5,163 nt of DNA from Methylomarinum sp. (GTDB taxonomy: Bacteria; Pseudomonadota; Gammaproteobacteria; Methylococcales; Methylomonadaceae), in NCBI GenBank assembly GCA_013139755.1, contig WTAG01000501.1, positions 1 through 5,163 of the forward strand. Reading direction: 5' to 3'. Shown here one piece after another: positions 1-5,163 of the stretch; within the stretch, counting starts at the first letter, position 1, and each line of letters opens with the position of its first letter. Both the position numbers and the translations under genes were made by a program. The notes under the pieces are model-generated. The model worked only from the letters and a program-made list of their open reading frames with translations, was not told the DNA's origin and ran no database searches.

Positions 1-404
1 TAGCTGTTTTAATGCCAATCGTTGCCAGTATGGGGGGAATTGCAGGAAGTCAAACGTTAACGCTTGTTGTTAGGGGTTTGGCGTTGCGACAAGTTAGTCG
101 TGCTAATGCAACTCAGCTATTGTTTAAGGAATTATCGGTTGGCGTGGTTAATGGCGCATTGTGGGCGGTCGTTGTGGCACTTATTGCCAGTGTTTGGTTT
201 CAGGATATGGACTTAGGCATGTTATTAGGCGCGGCTATGGTGATTAATTTAGTTTGTGCGGCACTAGCCGGAGCAAGTATTCCGCTTGTTTTGGATAAAA
301 TGGGTATTGATCCAGCATTAGCAGGTGGAGTATTGCTAACAACTGTAACTGATTGTATTGGTTTTATGGCCTTTTTAGGACTGGCAACTATTTTCTTGTT
401 GTAA
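1..404 (+). CDS. mgtE: MgtE-family magnesium transporter, C-terminal part (5' end outside window)
   Basis: This is an inner-membrane Mg2+ channel/transporter of the MgtE family. Only the last ~133 codons are present: the frame is already open at base 3 (Ala-Val-Leu before the first Met at 12), so the Met at 12 is internal. The full family protein is about 450 residues, with cytoplasmic N and CBS domains followed by five membrane helices; only the later helices are visible here. Counting from the Met at 12, the family-typical stretch MPIVASMGGIAGSQTLTL is at residues 1-18, followed by RGLAL. Hydrophobic segments lie near 43-62, 68-92 and 104-130. The segment TTVTDCIGF contains Asp114 (bases 351-353), which by position matches the pore aspartate of TM5 that binds Mg2+ in characterised MgtE. 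The gene ends in TAA and faces the minus-strand gene at 485-682 tail to tail. The family call is firm; the regulatory domains cannot be judged. Confidence 0.94.
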   Translation, partial: AVLMPIVASMGGIAGSQTLTLVVRGLALRQVSRANATQLLFKELSVGVVNGALWAVVVALIASVWFQDMDLGMLLGAAMVINLVCAALAGASIPLVLDKMGIDPALAGGVLLTTVTDCIGFMAFLGLATIFLL

Positions 405-411
405 GAATTGA

Positions 412-464
412 GAGGCATCCCAGCCTCAGGCCGGTTTATACCAGATGGTTTAAATAGCCGGCCT
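412..464. terminator. Pair of GC-rich hairpins between convergent genes; possible bidirectional terminator
   Basis: Two inverted repeats fill the spacer between the mgtE stop (404) and the winged-helix gene stop (485). The first is GAGGC (412-416) with GCCTC (423-427), loop ATCCCA. The second is stronger: AGGCCGG (428-434) pairs with CCGGCCT (458-464). Inside it TTTA/TAAA (435-438/451-454) and ACC/GGT (440-442/447-449) can also pair around the loop AGAT, leaving a three-base bulge (455-457). Neither hairpin is followed by a T-run on either strand, so a classic intrinsic terminator is not shown. The tail-to-tail position is what suggests a transcription-ending role. A small dispersed REP-like repeat is the alternative. 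Confidence 0.42.
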
Positions 465-484
465 AAGTCAGGGTTTCTGCAAAC

Positions 485-682
485 TTATTTTAATGATAAT
501 AACTCTGTGCGACCTTCCATCTCAAAATTAAGTTTATCTTCTTTTGCCAGCCATCCGATAGCTCTTTGAGCTTCGTTTTTGTTTGCTCCCGTTTCTTTAG
601 TTACTTTGGAAACGCTAGTTGGGCCGTTTTTATCAAGGTATTCCCAGATTTTTCCCGCTGTATCACCGATAGTATTAGACAT
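485..682 (-). CDS. Small winged helix-turn-helix protein (DUF2582-like)
   Basis: This is a 65-residue protein that reads as one complete winged helix-turn-helix domain, resembling the DUF2582 family (PF10771 from memory, not searched). The predicted layout is helix 1 at about 5-19 (GDTAGKIWEYLDKNG), helix 2 at 22-31 (TSVSKVTKET), a turn at GAN, a recognition-type helix at 35-46 (KNEAQRAIGWLA) and a beta wing at 50-64. It has no other domain, no signal peptide and no metal-binding cysteines. The ATG at 680-682 is preceded by AAAGAG, a modest ribosome binding site. It lies 35 bases after the minE stop on the same strand with no terminator-like hairpin between, so co-transcription with the min genes is plausible. 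Its target is unknown: DNA binding is inferred from the fold, and such small domains sometimes bind protein instead. Family call fairly sure, function unknown. Confidence 0.8.
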   Translation of the reverse strand: MSNTIGDTAGKIWEYLDKNGPTSVSKVTKETGANKNEAQRAIGWLAKEDKLNFEMEGRTELLSLK

Positions 683-717
683 TGTTTTTCTCTTTGCTAG
701 TAAAAAATTAATTGCCG

Positions 718-975
718 CTATTTTTCTTCATCAGGTAGGATAATATTAAGTTCTAATATTTCCTGGTCATCGTCTTGCTCAAAGTTTACAGAAATAGCAT
801 CTTGCTCAACATGGACATATTTTTGTATGACAGCAAGCAATTCTTGTTGAAGTTTGGGTAAGTATGACGGTCGATTACGTGATGATCGCTCATGGGCAAC
901 AAGAATCTGCAAGCGCTCTTTAGCAATAGAAGCAGAGCTTGGTTTTGTTGACCGAAAATAATTCATTAGACTCAT
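718..975 (-). CDS. minE: MinE, cell division topological specificity factor
   Basis: MinE stimulates the ATPase of membrane-bound MinD, displaces MinC and drives the pole-to-pole oscillation that keeps Z-rings away from the poles. At 85 residues it is the normal length for the family. Residues 2-8 (SLMNYFR) form the short amphipathic membrane-binding segment. The MinD-contacting segment is at about 17-31 (IAKERLQILVAHERS), containing the near-invariant AKERLQ. Residues 35-85 form the topological specificity/dimer domain, with YLPKLQQELLAVIQKYV and the terminal ILELNIILPDEE. The ATG at 973-975 shares one base with the minD stop (TAATG). A strong CAGGAG at 982-987 lies six bases upstream, inside the last codons of minD. 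This arrangement points to translational coupling and balanced MinD:MinE output. It is intact, and I see nothing unusual in the sequence. Confidence 0.97.
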   Translation of the reverse strand: MSLMNYFRSTKPSSASIAKERLQILVAHERSSRNRPSYLPKLQQELLAVIQKYVHVEQDAISVNFEQDDDQEILELNIILPDEEK

Positions 976-1787
976 TATTTGCTCCTGAATAATTTACCAA
1001 ATAAGCTTTTTTTCTCCTCGTCAACAAAGCGATGAGGTTTATCTTCACCTAAATAACGAGCAACGACATCTGAGTAAGCTTGTCCTGCGTTGCTCTCCTC
1101 ATCCAATATAACGGGAGTTCCAGAGTTTGAAGCATTTAAAACAGAGGTTGATTCGGGGATAACACCGAGTAAATGTAAAGATAGAATATCTTGCACATCA
1201 TCAACACTTAACATTTCACCCAATTTGACTCTTTCTGGGGAGTAGCGGGTGAGTAATAAAAATTCTTTAATGGGCTCTTCATCATTTTCTGCGCGACGAG
1301 ATTTACTGGCTAAAATGCCAAGCATACGGTCAGAATCTCTAACAGAAGAAACCTCAGGGTTGGTCACAACAAAAGCATCATCAGCAAAATACATCGCTAA
1401 ATTGGCACCGCGTTCAATACCCGCTGGTGAGTCACAGACGATATATTTAAAGTCTTTGGATAGTTCTTCTAGTATTTTACCTACGCCTTCTTGTGTCAAA
1501 GCGTCTTTATCACGCGTTTGAGATGCCGGTAAAATGTAAAGTTGGTTGCAGCGTTTATCTTTGATTAAAGCTTGACGTAATGTGGCTTCACCATTAATAA
1601 CATTAACAAAGTCATAGACCACGCGGCGCTCACAGCCCATAATTAAATCAAGGTTACGTAAACCCACATCAAAATCTATAACTGCAGTTTTATGACCACT
1701 TTTGGCTAATCCCATAGCTATAGCAGCACTTGTAGTTGTTTTGCCTACGCCACCTTTTCCAGATGTTACGACAATAATTCTAGCCAA
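975..1787 (-). CDS. minD: MinD, septum-site-determining ATPase
   Basis: MinD is a ParA/MinD-family P-loop ATPase that binds the inner membrane as an ATP-bound dimer, recruits MinC and is released by MinE. At 270 residues it matches the E. coli protein in length. The deviant Walker A motif GKGGVGKTT is at residues 10-18, with signature Lys11 and P-loop Lys16. Next come DFDVGLRNLD (38-47, switch I region, Asp38 and Asp40), GCERR (51-55) and the Walker B segment CDSPAGIE (118-125). The C-terminal amphipathic membrane-targeting helix is KKSLFGKLFRSK (259-270). The start is TTG at 1785-1787 rather than ATG. It is chosen because AGAGGA (1795-1800) sits seven bases upstream and because the protein then begins MARIIVVTSGKGG exactly as in homologues. 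It follows minC by 48 bases and overlaps minE by one. Very firm call. Confidence 0.98.
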   Translation of the reverse strand: MARIIVVTSGKGGVGKTTTSAAIAMGLAKSGHKTAVIDFDVGLRNLDLIMGCERRVVYDFVNVINGEATLRQALIKDKRCNQLYILPASQTRDKDALTQEGVGKILEELSKDFKYIVCDSPAGIERGANLAMYFADDAFVVTNPEVSSVRDSDRMLGILASKSRRAENDEEPIKEFLLLTRYSPERVKLGEMLSVDDVQDILSLHLLGVIPESTSVLNASNSGTPVILDEESNAGQAYSDVVARYLGEDKPHRFVDEEKKSLFGKLFRSK

Positions 1788-1800
1788 TTTTATATCCTCT
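1785..1800 (-). promoter_or_regulatory. Ribosome binding site that fixes the TTG start of minD
   Basis: Reading on the minus strand, AGAGGA (1800-1795), a seven-base spacer TATAAAA and then TTG (1787-1785). No ATG or GTG lies in frame in the short spacer upstream. A good Shine-Dalgarno at ideal spacing therefore supports the rare TTG start, which may hold down MinD synthesis relative to its neighbours (inference). Confidence 0.8.
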
Positions 1801-1814
1801 ACGAATGATAAGCG

Positions 1815-1831
1815 GGAGAGATAAACTCTCT
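1815..1831. repeat. Small hairpin in the minC-minD gap
   Basis: GGAGAG (1815-1820) can pair with CTCTCT (1826-1831), including one G-T pair, around the loop ATAAA. It lies between the minC stop (1836-1838) and the minD ribosome binding site (1795-1800). In the minC-minD mRNA it would form a short stem of about six pairs. No T-run follows, so it is not a terminator. It might protect a processed mRNA end or be chance. Confidence 0.35.
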
Positions 1832-1835
1832 ATCC

Positions 1836-2573
1836 CTACAAAGTGTTAACAATCAGTGCTTGATCTTTTAAAAAAATATGTACAGGTGCAGTATGCTCAC
1901 ATTTATCCAATTCTTCACTGGTTTTGTAATGCCCAGCAATAGAAATAAGCTCTGCCTGTAAAAGTGAGCAAAAAATACGACTCTCGGTATTGCCTTGAAC
2001 ACCTGCTAATGCACGCCCTCTAAGTGCACCATAGACATGAATATTACCTTCTGCCATGATTTCGGCACCGGCACTGACATGCGACAGTATGGTCAGATCA
2101 CCTTTGGCATAAACGCGTTGTCCTGAGCGGATAGGTTGCGAAATTAACTTGTTTTCTACCGTTGGCACATTTTGCGTTGTTGGGGCTTGCTGTAAAATCG
2201 TATCTGCTTTTGGTGTGTTGTTGGCAGAGTTGGCTCCACGAAGGATGTGCGCAGGAATATTTAATTTAATAGCCAGATTATTTTGATCTTCGTTACCGCC
2301 ACTAATAGCAATAGGGATTAAATTTTTTGCATGTAATAGCTTAATTAAAGCAGAAAGATCGATAGCCTGATGTTGCGCATTAATTTCATGTAAATCAATT
2401 AATAAGGGTGAGTGCTTAAAAAAATCAGGTGCTTGAGCTATTTTCTCATCTAATAATTCATCGATTTGTTTTAGATCTATAGAATAAATACCTAAAACAG
2501 GCACGCTAAAAGAAGTGCTTTTAAACTCCAGCGCATTTTTCTTATAACTAGATGCTTTAGTGTCTGTCGACAT
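1836..2573 (-). CDS. minC: MinC, septum formation inhibitor
   Basis: MinC blocks FtsZ polymer assembly away from mid-cell and is brought to the membrane by MinD. The 245 residues show the two usual domains. The N-terminal FtsZ-inhibiting domain is at about 14-112 (LEFKSTSFSVPVL, DEKIAQAPDFFKHSPLLIDL). A variable polar linker rich in N, T, P and Q covers about 113-145. The C-terminal beta-helix domain is at about 147-245. That domain carries the most conserved blocks: RSGQRVYAKGDL (149-160, the RSGQ motif used for MinD contact), HVSAGAE (165-171), GNIHVYG (176-182), RGRALAG (185-191) and AELISIAGHY (207-216). It starts about ten residues earlier than E. coli MinC. ATG at 2571-2573 is the only in-frame Met near the N-terminus, but no clear Shine-Dalgarno precedes it, so expression may be weak. 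It is the first min gene, 48 bases before minD and 56 after the upstream gene. Confidence 0.96.
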   Translation of the reverse strand: MSTDTKASSYKKNALEFKSTSFSVPVLGIYSIDLKQIDELLDEKIAQAPDFFKHSPLLIDLHEINAQHQAIDLSALIKLLHAKNLIPIAISGGNEDQNNLAIKLNIPAHILRGANSANNTPKADTILQQAPTTQNVPTVENKLISQPIRSGQRVYAKGDLTILSHVSAGAEIMAEGNIHVYGALRGRALAGVQGNTESRIFCSLLQAELISIAGHYKTSEELDKCEHTAPVHIFLKDQALIVNTL

Positions 2574-2629
2574 TGTTTATATTTTATTAGATTTAATTGT
2601 TTGAATAATAACATCTCTATTGATAAAAA

Positions 2630-3664
2630 TCATTTCTCTAATTGTAATAAGCGGGATTTAATTTTTTGTTTATCGGGTAAATGTAACTCTAGACTACGGG
2701 CAACGCTTTTATTAATAGCAATAGAAAAATATTTTGCGAGAGTGCAATTGTATTTTATGGATGCTGGTGTGGTGATGATTTTTTGGGCTAACTCAGCAAT
2801 GTGTTTTGTGATTTGTTCGGGAGAGGAATAGATAGCGGCAATAGCTCCAGCATTGACATAGGTTTTAGAGAAGCCAATGACAGGGATGTTGTAGCGATAT
2901 GTTGATAATAATAAATTAGGTATGTTGTTTTTATTGTGTATTAAGGGGTCTGGCAGTGCAAATAGTACGTCAATTTGGTTAATCAAGGCATTTAGTTTTC
3001 TATTTAGCATAGATTCATTGTCCAAATGTCTAGTATTTAGGGTGAGCTTAAGTTTTTCTGACTCAGTATAAAGATTTTTGAGTTTATTAAGTGAGAAAGG
3101 GGCCGTTAAAACGCCAATTCTTTTTGCAGTAGGGAGTAAAAGTGACAGAAAATTTAATTGTCTTGCTAAAGGTTGATCCAGAAAAATAGCATAACTATGA
3201 GTTGACTGAAGTGATTTGTTTTTGCAGTTTGGCGATTTGCATACTGATATTTTTTGTAAGATGTTTTCAGAAATTAAGGTGTATAAGGTGGGGATTGATG
3301 ACGGCGGGGCAAGCTTTGCTGCTTTAATCCCCAGTGTAATGATAAGGGATGGCTTGTAGAGAGCGATTTGTTGTTGAGTTGTATCGTTAAGGGGATTAAT
3401 TTCAACTGAAAACGACTGCTCGTTTAATAAAATCTCTTTGAGATGTGTGCTGATCTGTTGGTGAATTTTAATTTGAGTATCTGCAATAATTAGAATAGAT
3501 GGTTTTTTAGCGTAAACGGGGAGGGATACCAATAAACAGCTTAGGAGCAAGCAAACAGAGGCTGGAATTAGAGAAAAACATTTTCTAATTTTGTTTTTTA
3601 GAGTAAGTGCCAATTTTGTTGTTTTTATAATAAGGTATTTGGCTTTATGTTTAAAAACATCCAT
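2630..3664 (-). CDS. Exported ABC_sub_bind-type periplasmic binding protein
   Basis: This 344-residue protein resembles the ABC transporter substrate-binding proteins of the ABC_sub_bind family (PF04392 by recollection, unverified). A basic N-region (about 1-30, rich in Lys) precedes a hydrophobic core (31-50) ending VYA, so signal peptidase I cleavage after Ala52 is likely. Cys43 sits in the core with a poor lipobox (LLSC), making a lipoprotein less likely. The first lobe starts PSILIIADTQ (54-63), with LIITLGIKAAKLA (107-119). Family-like C-terminal blocks are IDVLFALPDP (231-240), YRYNIPVIGFSKTYVNAGAIAAIYSSPEQITKHI (256-289) and SVARSLELHLPD (320-331). Cys142 and Cys147 (CKSPNC) could form a periplasmic disulfide. 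No permease or ATPase gene is nearby, so the ligand and any partner are unknown. The ATG at 3662-3664 has a weak ribosome site; TTG at codon 18 is a less likely alternative start. It lies 56 bases upstream of minC on the same strand. Confidence 0.8.
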   Translation of the reverse strand: MDVFKHKAKYLIIKTTKLALTLKNKIRKCFSLIPASVCLLLSCLLVSLPVYAKKPSILIIADTQIKIHQQISTHLKEILLNEQSFSVEINPLNDTTQQQIALYKPSLIITLGIKAAKLAPPSSIPTLYTLISENILQKISVCKSPNCKNKSLQSTHSYAIFLDQPLARQLNFLSLLLPTAKRIGVLTAPFSLNKLKNLYTESEKLKLTLNTRHLDNESMLNRKLNALINQIDVLFALPDPLIHNKNNIPNLLLSTYRYNIPVIGFSKTYVNAGAIAAIYSSPEQITKHIAELAQKIITTPASIKYNCTLAKYFSIAINKSVARSLELHLPDKQKIKSRLLQLEK

Positions 3665-3768
3665 TTACTAGTTTTTATTAATACACAAGTTATTAGATAG
3701 GATATTGATGTATGGCTGGTTGGCTGTATTTTAATATATAAATGCAAAAGATGTAGTAAATATCGGGG

Positions 3769-3796
3769 TTAACGGTAAAACTCATTCAATTATAGT
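3769..3796 (+). promoter_or_regulatory. Possible sigma70 promoter reading into the spacer
   Basis: TTAACG (3769-3774) and TATAGT (3791-3796) are 16 bases apart; they match the -35 and -10 consensus at four and five of six positions. A start would fall near 3803, pointing right toward the terminator at 3970-4006. In such AT-rich DNA matches like this arise by chance; the downstream plus-strand terminator is what makes it worth listing. Confidence 0.3.
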
Positions 3797-3825
3797 TGGG
3801 TGATGGTTGATTTTATATTGTTATT

Positions 3826-3845
3826 TATACTCCGCGCGGAGTATA
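3826..3845. repeat. Perfect 20-bp palindrome, candidate operator
   Basis: TATACTCCGCGCGGAGTATA reads the same on both strands, with no spacer or mismatch. Its GC-rich core stands out in a very AT-rich spacer. It could be the binding site of a dimeric regulator (two ACTCCG half-sites meeting at the centre) or an RNA hairpin. It lies about 24-43 bases after the possible plus-strand start, a position that would suit a repressor. For the minus-strand gene starting at 3664 it is about 160 bases upstream. The palindrome is certain; its role is not. Confidence 0.7.
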
Positions 3846-3969
3846 TGTTGATGCAGATTGATAGGGGTGGTCAGATAGTGATTGATTCACTTCTAAGTGT
3901 AGATGGATTTCTATCACTAATTAACAGCAGAAAGAATAATGAATTCCATGTTGGAGAAGTAGGTGTGGC

Positions 3970-4006
3970 AGCCCTGCCAGTCCATTAAAGGGCTAGCAGG
4001 GCTTTT
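3970..4006 (+). terminator. Rho-independent terminator, plus strand
   Basis: AGCCCTGC (3970-3977) pairs perfectly with GCAGGGCT (3996-4003). After one C-A mismatch, AGTCC (3979-3983) pairs with GGGCT (3990-3994), including one G-T pair, around the loop ATTAAA. TTTT (4003-4006) follows on the plus strand. On the minus strand the stem is followed by GCCACACC, so it would not be an intrinsic terminator for the pit gene. It therefore implies a rightward transcript ending here. Confidence 0.72.
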
Positions 4007-4019
4007 AGATATTATCTAA
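4005..4019. repeat. AT-rich inverted repeat just after the pit stop
   Basis: TTAGATA (4005-4011) and TATCTAA (4013-4019) form a near-perfect palindrome around a single central base. It abuts the plus-strand terminator and lies 12 bases downstream of the pit stop codon. It could be an operator-type site or an mRNA 3'-end stem for pit, but no T-run follows on the minus strand. Confidence 0.5.
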
Positions 4020-4031
4020 CCCTAGCTAGCT

Positions 4032-5163
4032 CTAAGGAAGCATAAAACCACGAATAGTAAAGAATAAAAATGCCGCTAAAAGCCCGGATAAAGGAACAGT
4101 AATAATCCATGCGGCAGCAATTTTGTATAAATGAGAACGTTTTACTAACTCTTGTTTATAAGCCTTTTTAAGACTCTTACGTTCTTTGCCTGTTAATCGA
4201 GTGCTTGCTTTCTTGGCTTTTAAGTCAGAAAGGATTTTAGCTTTTGCTTCAAGAGAAGCCTGTTCAAACTCTATTAATAAGGATTCAACTTTTTCAGGGT
4301 CATCATGCTCATGATGCTCTCTGATTTCCTCAATTCTTTTGGCGTTACTGTGTTTTAAGTATTCACGCAAGAAGCCAACCCCAAAAATAGCACCCACAGC
4401 GGTATGCGTGGAACTGACAGGAAGACCTAGCTGGCTAGCGATGATAACTGTAATAGCCGCTGCCATAGAGACACAAAAAGCCCGCATCTTATCTAGCTCT
4501 GTAATTTCGGTACCAACAGTACGAATTAATTTGGGGCCATATAAAGCTAAACCAACAGTAATACCTAAAGCACCCACTACCATAATCCATAAAGGAATAG
4601 ATGCTTTTGCAGTAATGCCAGCGTGTAAAATCGCATCATTAATGGCAGCGAGTGGGCCAACAGCATTGGCGACATCGTTAGCGCCATGGGCAAAGCTTAA
4701 TAGAGCGGCTGAAAAAATCAAAGGTAAGGTGAATAGTGTATTAACACTGACTTTTGAATTGGTCAGTTTTGTTGCCGCTCTTTTAATAAGTGGGGTAACA
4801 ATAAAAAACACACAAATAGCAATAGCAAGCCCAATGCCGCCAGCAGTAAAAATATCAAGCTTCCATATTTTTTTAAGGCCTTTTAGTATTAGGTAAGTCG
4901 AAAATACCCAAGCCATAATACTAATAAGTAATGGTACGATTTGCTTTGCGGCAGTTATTTTATCGTCTTTATAAGTAATCGTGCGCTTGATTATATATAA
5001 GAAAACTGCAGCGATAACACCGCCAAATAAGGGTGAAATAACCCAGCTGGCTGCGATTTTCCCAAATACAGGCCAGTTAGCTATACCAAAACCACCCGCA
5101 GCAATACCAGCTCCAAGTACACCACCGACAATAGAATGGGTGGTTGAAACGGGTGCATTAAAT
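4032..5163 (-). CDS. pit: Pit-family inorganic phosphate permease, C-terminal ~376 residues (N-terminus outside window)
   Basis: This is an inner-membrane, low-affinity phosphate (metal-phosphate) symporter of the PiT/PHO4 family. The frame stays open from the TAG at 4032-4034 to the window edge; the Met at 4914-4916 is internal. The 82 codons upstream of it encode typical family sequence, beginning NAPVSTTHSIVGGVLGAG and continuing through GKIAASWVISPLFGG. Later landmarks are GANDVANAVGPLAA (from 4685 down to 4644) and GLPVSSTHTAVG (4427-4392). The PVSTTH and PVSSTH elements are the two inverted repeat halves expected in PiT proteins. Between the second repeat and the last membrane helix lies a charged stretch of about 80 residues (EEIREHHEHDDPEKVESL then many Lys), probably a cytoplasmic loop. 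The final helix (AAAWIITVPLSGLLAAFLFF) ends near the C-terminus MLP. The family usually has about 420-540 residues, so roughly 50-150 residues are missing. No downstream gene is on its strand within 360 bases. Confidence 0.95.
   Translation of the reverse strand, partial: FNAPVSTTHSIVGGVLGAGIAAGGFGIANWPVFGKIAASWVISPLFGGVIAAVFLYIIKRTITYKDDKITAAKQIVPLLISIMAWVFSTYLILKGLKKIWKLDIFTAGGIGLAIAICVFFIVTPLIKRAATKLTNSKVSVNTLFTLPLIFSAALLSFAHGANDVANAVGPLAAINDAILHAGITAKASIPLWIMVVGALGITVGLALYGPKLIRTVGTEITELDKMRAFCVSMAAAITVIIASQLGLPVSSTHTAVGAIFGVGFLREYLKHSNAKRIEEIREHHEHDDPEKVESLLIEFEQASLEAKAKILSDLKAKKASTRLTGKERKSLKKAYKQELVKRSHLYKIAAAWIITVPLSGLLAAFLFFTIRGFMLP

Larger units (their letters stand above)
3803..4006 (+). 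ncRNA. Candidate small RNA (about 200 nt) in the spacer upstream of the ABC_sub_bind gene
   Basis: The 367-base stretch 3665-4031 has no recognisable protein gene. A promoter-like pair (3769-3796) and a well-formed plus-strand intrinsic terminator (3970-4006) bracket about 200 bases. Within this, the perfect palindrome 3826-3845 would form a 5' hairpin. TAGTGAT (3876-3882) can pair with ATCACTA (3913-3919), with AGTGA/TCACT (3877-3881/3887-3891) as a competing stem. A 62-codon frame from GTG at 3800 to TAA at 3988 spans most of it but has no Shine-Dalgarno or recognisable domain, and its stop falls in the terminator loop. It starts three bases before the assumed transcript start, so if translated it would more likely use a later start. 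I recognise no RNA family. Both ends are inferred; the terminator is the best-supported part. Confidence 0.3.

Noticed and set aside
200..418. 72-codon minus-strand frame opposite mgtE
   Set aside because: It lies antisense to conserved MgtE sequence, including the pore aspartate codon, and has no recognisable domain or ribosome site.
1249..1521. 90-codon plus-strand frame inside minD
   Set aside because: It is antisense to the conserved MinD coding sequence; the Ser-rich composition is typical of a shadow frame.
2601..2831. 76-codon plus-strand frame over the 3' end of the ABC_sub_bind gene
   Set aside because: It is antisense to the family-conserved C-terminal blocks and has no protein similarity that I recognise.
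3665..3768. Promoter for the minus-strand ABC_sub_bind gene
   Set aside because: The DNA is AT-rich with several poor -10-like matches (such as TAAAAT on the minus strand) but none with a convincing -35 at proper spacing, so no site is listed.
3800..3988. 62-codon plus-strand frame as a protein gene
   Set aside because: GTG start with no Shine-Dalgarno, no domain, stop inside a terminator loop, and a palindrome within the frame. A non-coding RNA explains the structure at least as well, so it is not listed as a CDS.
4339..4896. 185-codon plus-strand frame inside pit
   Set aside because: Despite its length it is the antisense of strongly conserved PiT motifs (GANDVANA, PVSSTH); low stop density comes from the codon use of the real gene.
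4032..4916. Pit permease starting at the Met at 4916
   Set aside because: The same frame continues without a stop to 5162 and encodes conserved PiT sequence (NAPVSTTHSIVGG), so this Met is internal.
1..5163. Mobile element, phage, CRISPR, toxin-antitoxin or other defence system
   Set aside because: No transposase, integrase, tandem spaced repeats, toxin-like pairs or defence domains are visible; all confident genes are housekeeping or transport genes.

Overview
The window looks like ordinary chromosome from an AT-rich gammaproteobacterium. The MinC, MinD and MinE proteins are of the proteobacterial (E. coli-like) type and lie in the order minC-minD-minE. An MgtE-type magnesium channel and a Pit-type phosphate permease lie at the two ends. 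A small winged-helix protein of the DUF2582 kind and a solitary ABC_sub_bind-type periplasmic protein would fit an environmental gammaproteobacterium, perhaps a methanotroph relative, but that placement is inference and weak.

Layout, left to right. Positions 1-404 (+) hold the C-terminal third of MgtE, cut by the window edge. Positions 405-484 are a tail-to-tail spacer with two GC-rich hairpins. From 485 to 3664 every gene is on the minus strand. In transcription order these are an exported ABC_sub_bind-like protein (3664-2630), minC (2573-1836), minD (1787-975, TTG start), minE (975-718, one-base overlap with minD) and a 65-residue winged-helix protein (682-485). The gaps are 56, 48, -1 and 35 bases, so one transcription unit is possible. 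Positions 3665-4031 contain no convincing protein gene. They do contain a perfect 20-bp palindrome, a possible plus-strand promoter and a good plus-strand intrinsic terminator, which together suggest a small RNA of about 200 nt. Positions 4032-5163 (-) hold a Pit-family phosphate permease whose reading frame stays open to the window edge, so its N-terminus lies outside.

How the genes work together. MinD is a membrane-binding ATPase that recruits MinC, an inhibitor of FtsZ polymerisation. MinE releases MinD from the membrane, and the resulting oscillation places the division septum at mid-cell. All three proteins look intact, with their key motifs. The flanking transporters are unrelated housekeeping genes. 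I see no mobile element, CRISPR array, tRNA or rRNA, and no clear new multi-gene system. The parts that deserve a second look are the 3665-4031 spacer and the two non-Min genes flanking the min cluster on the same strand.
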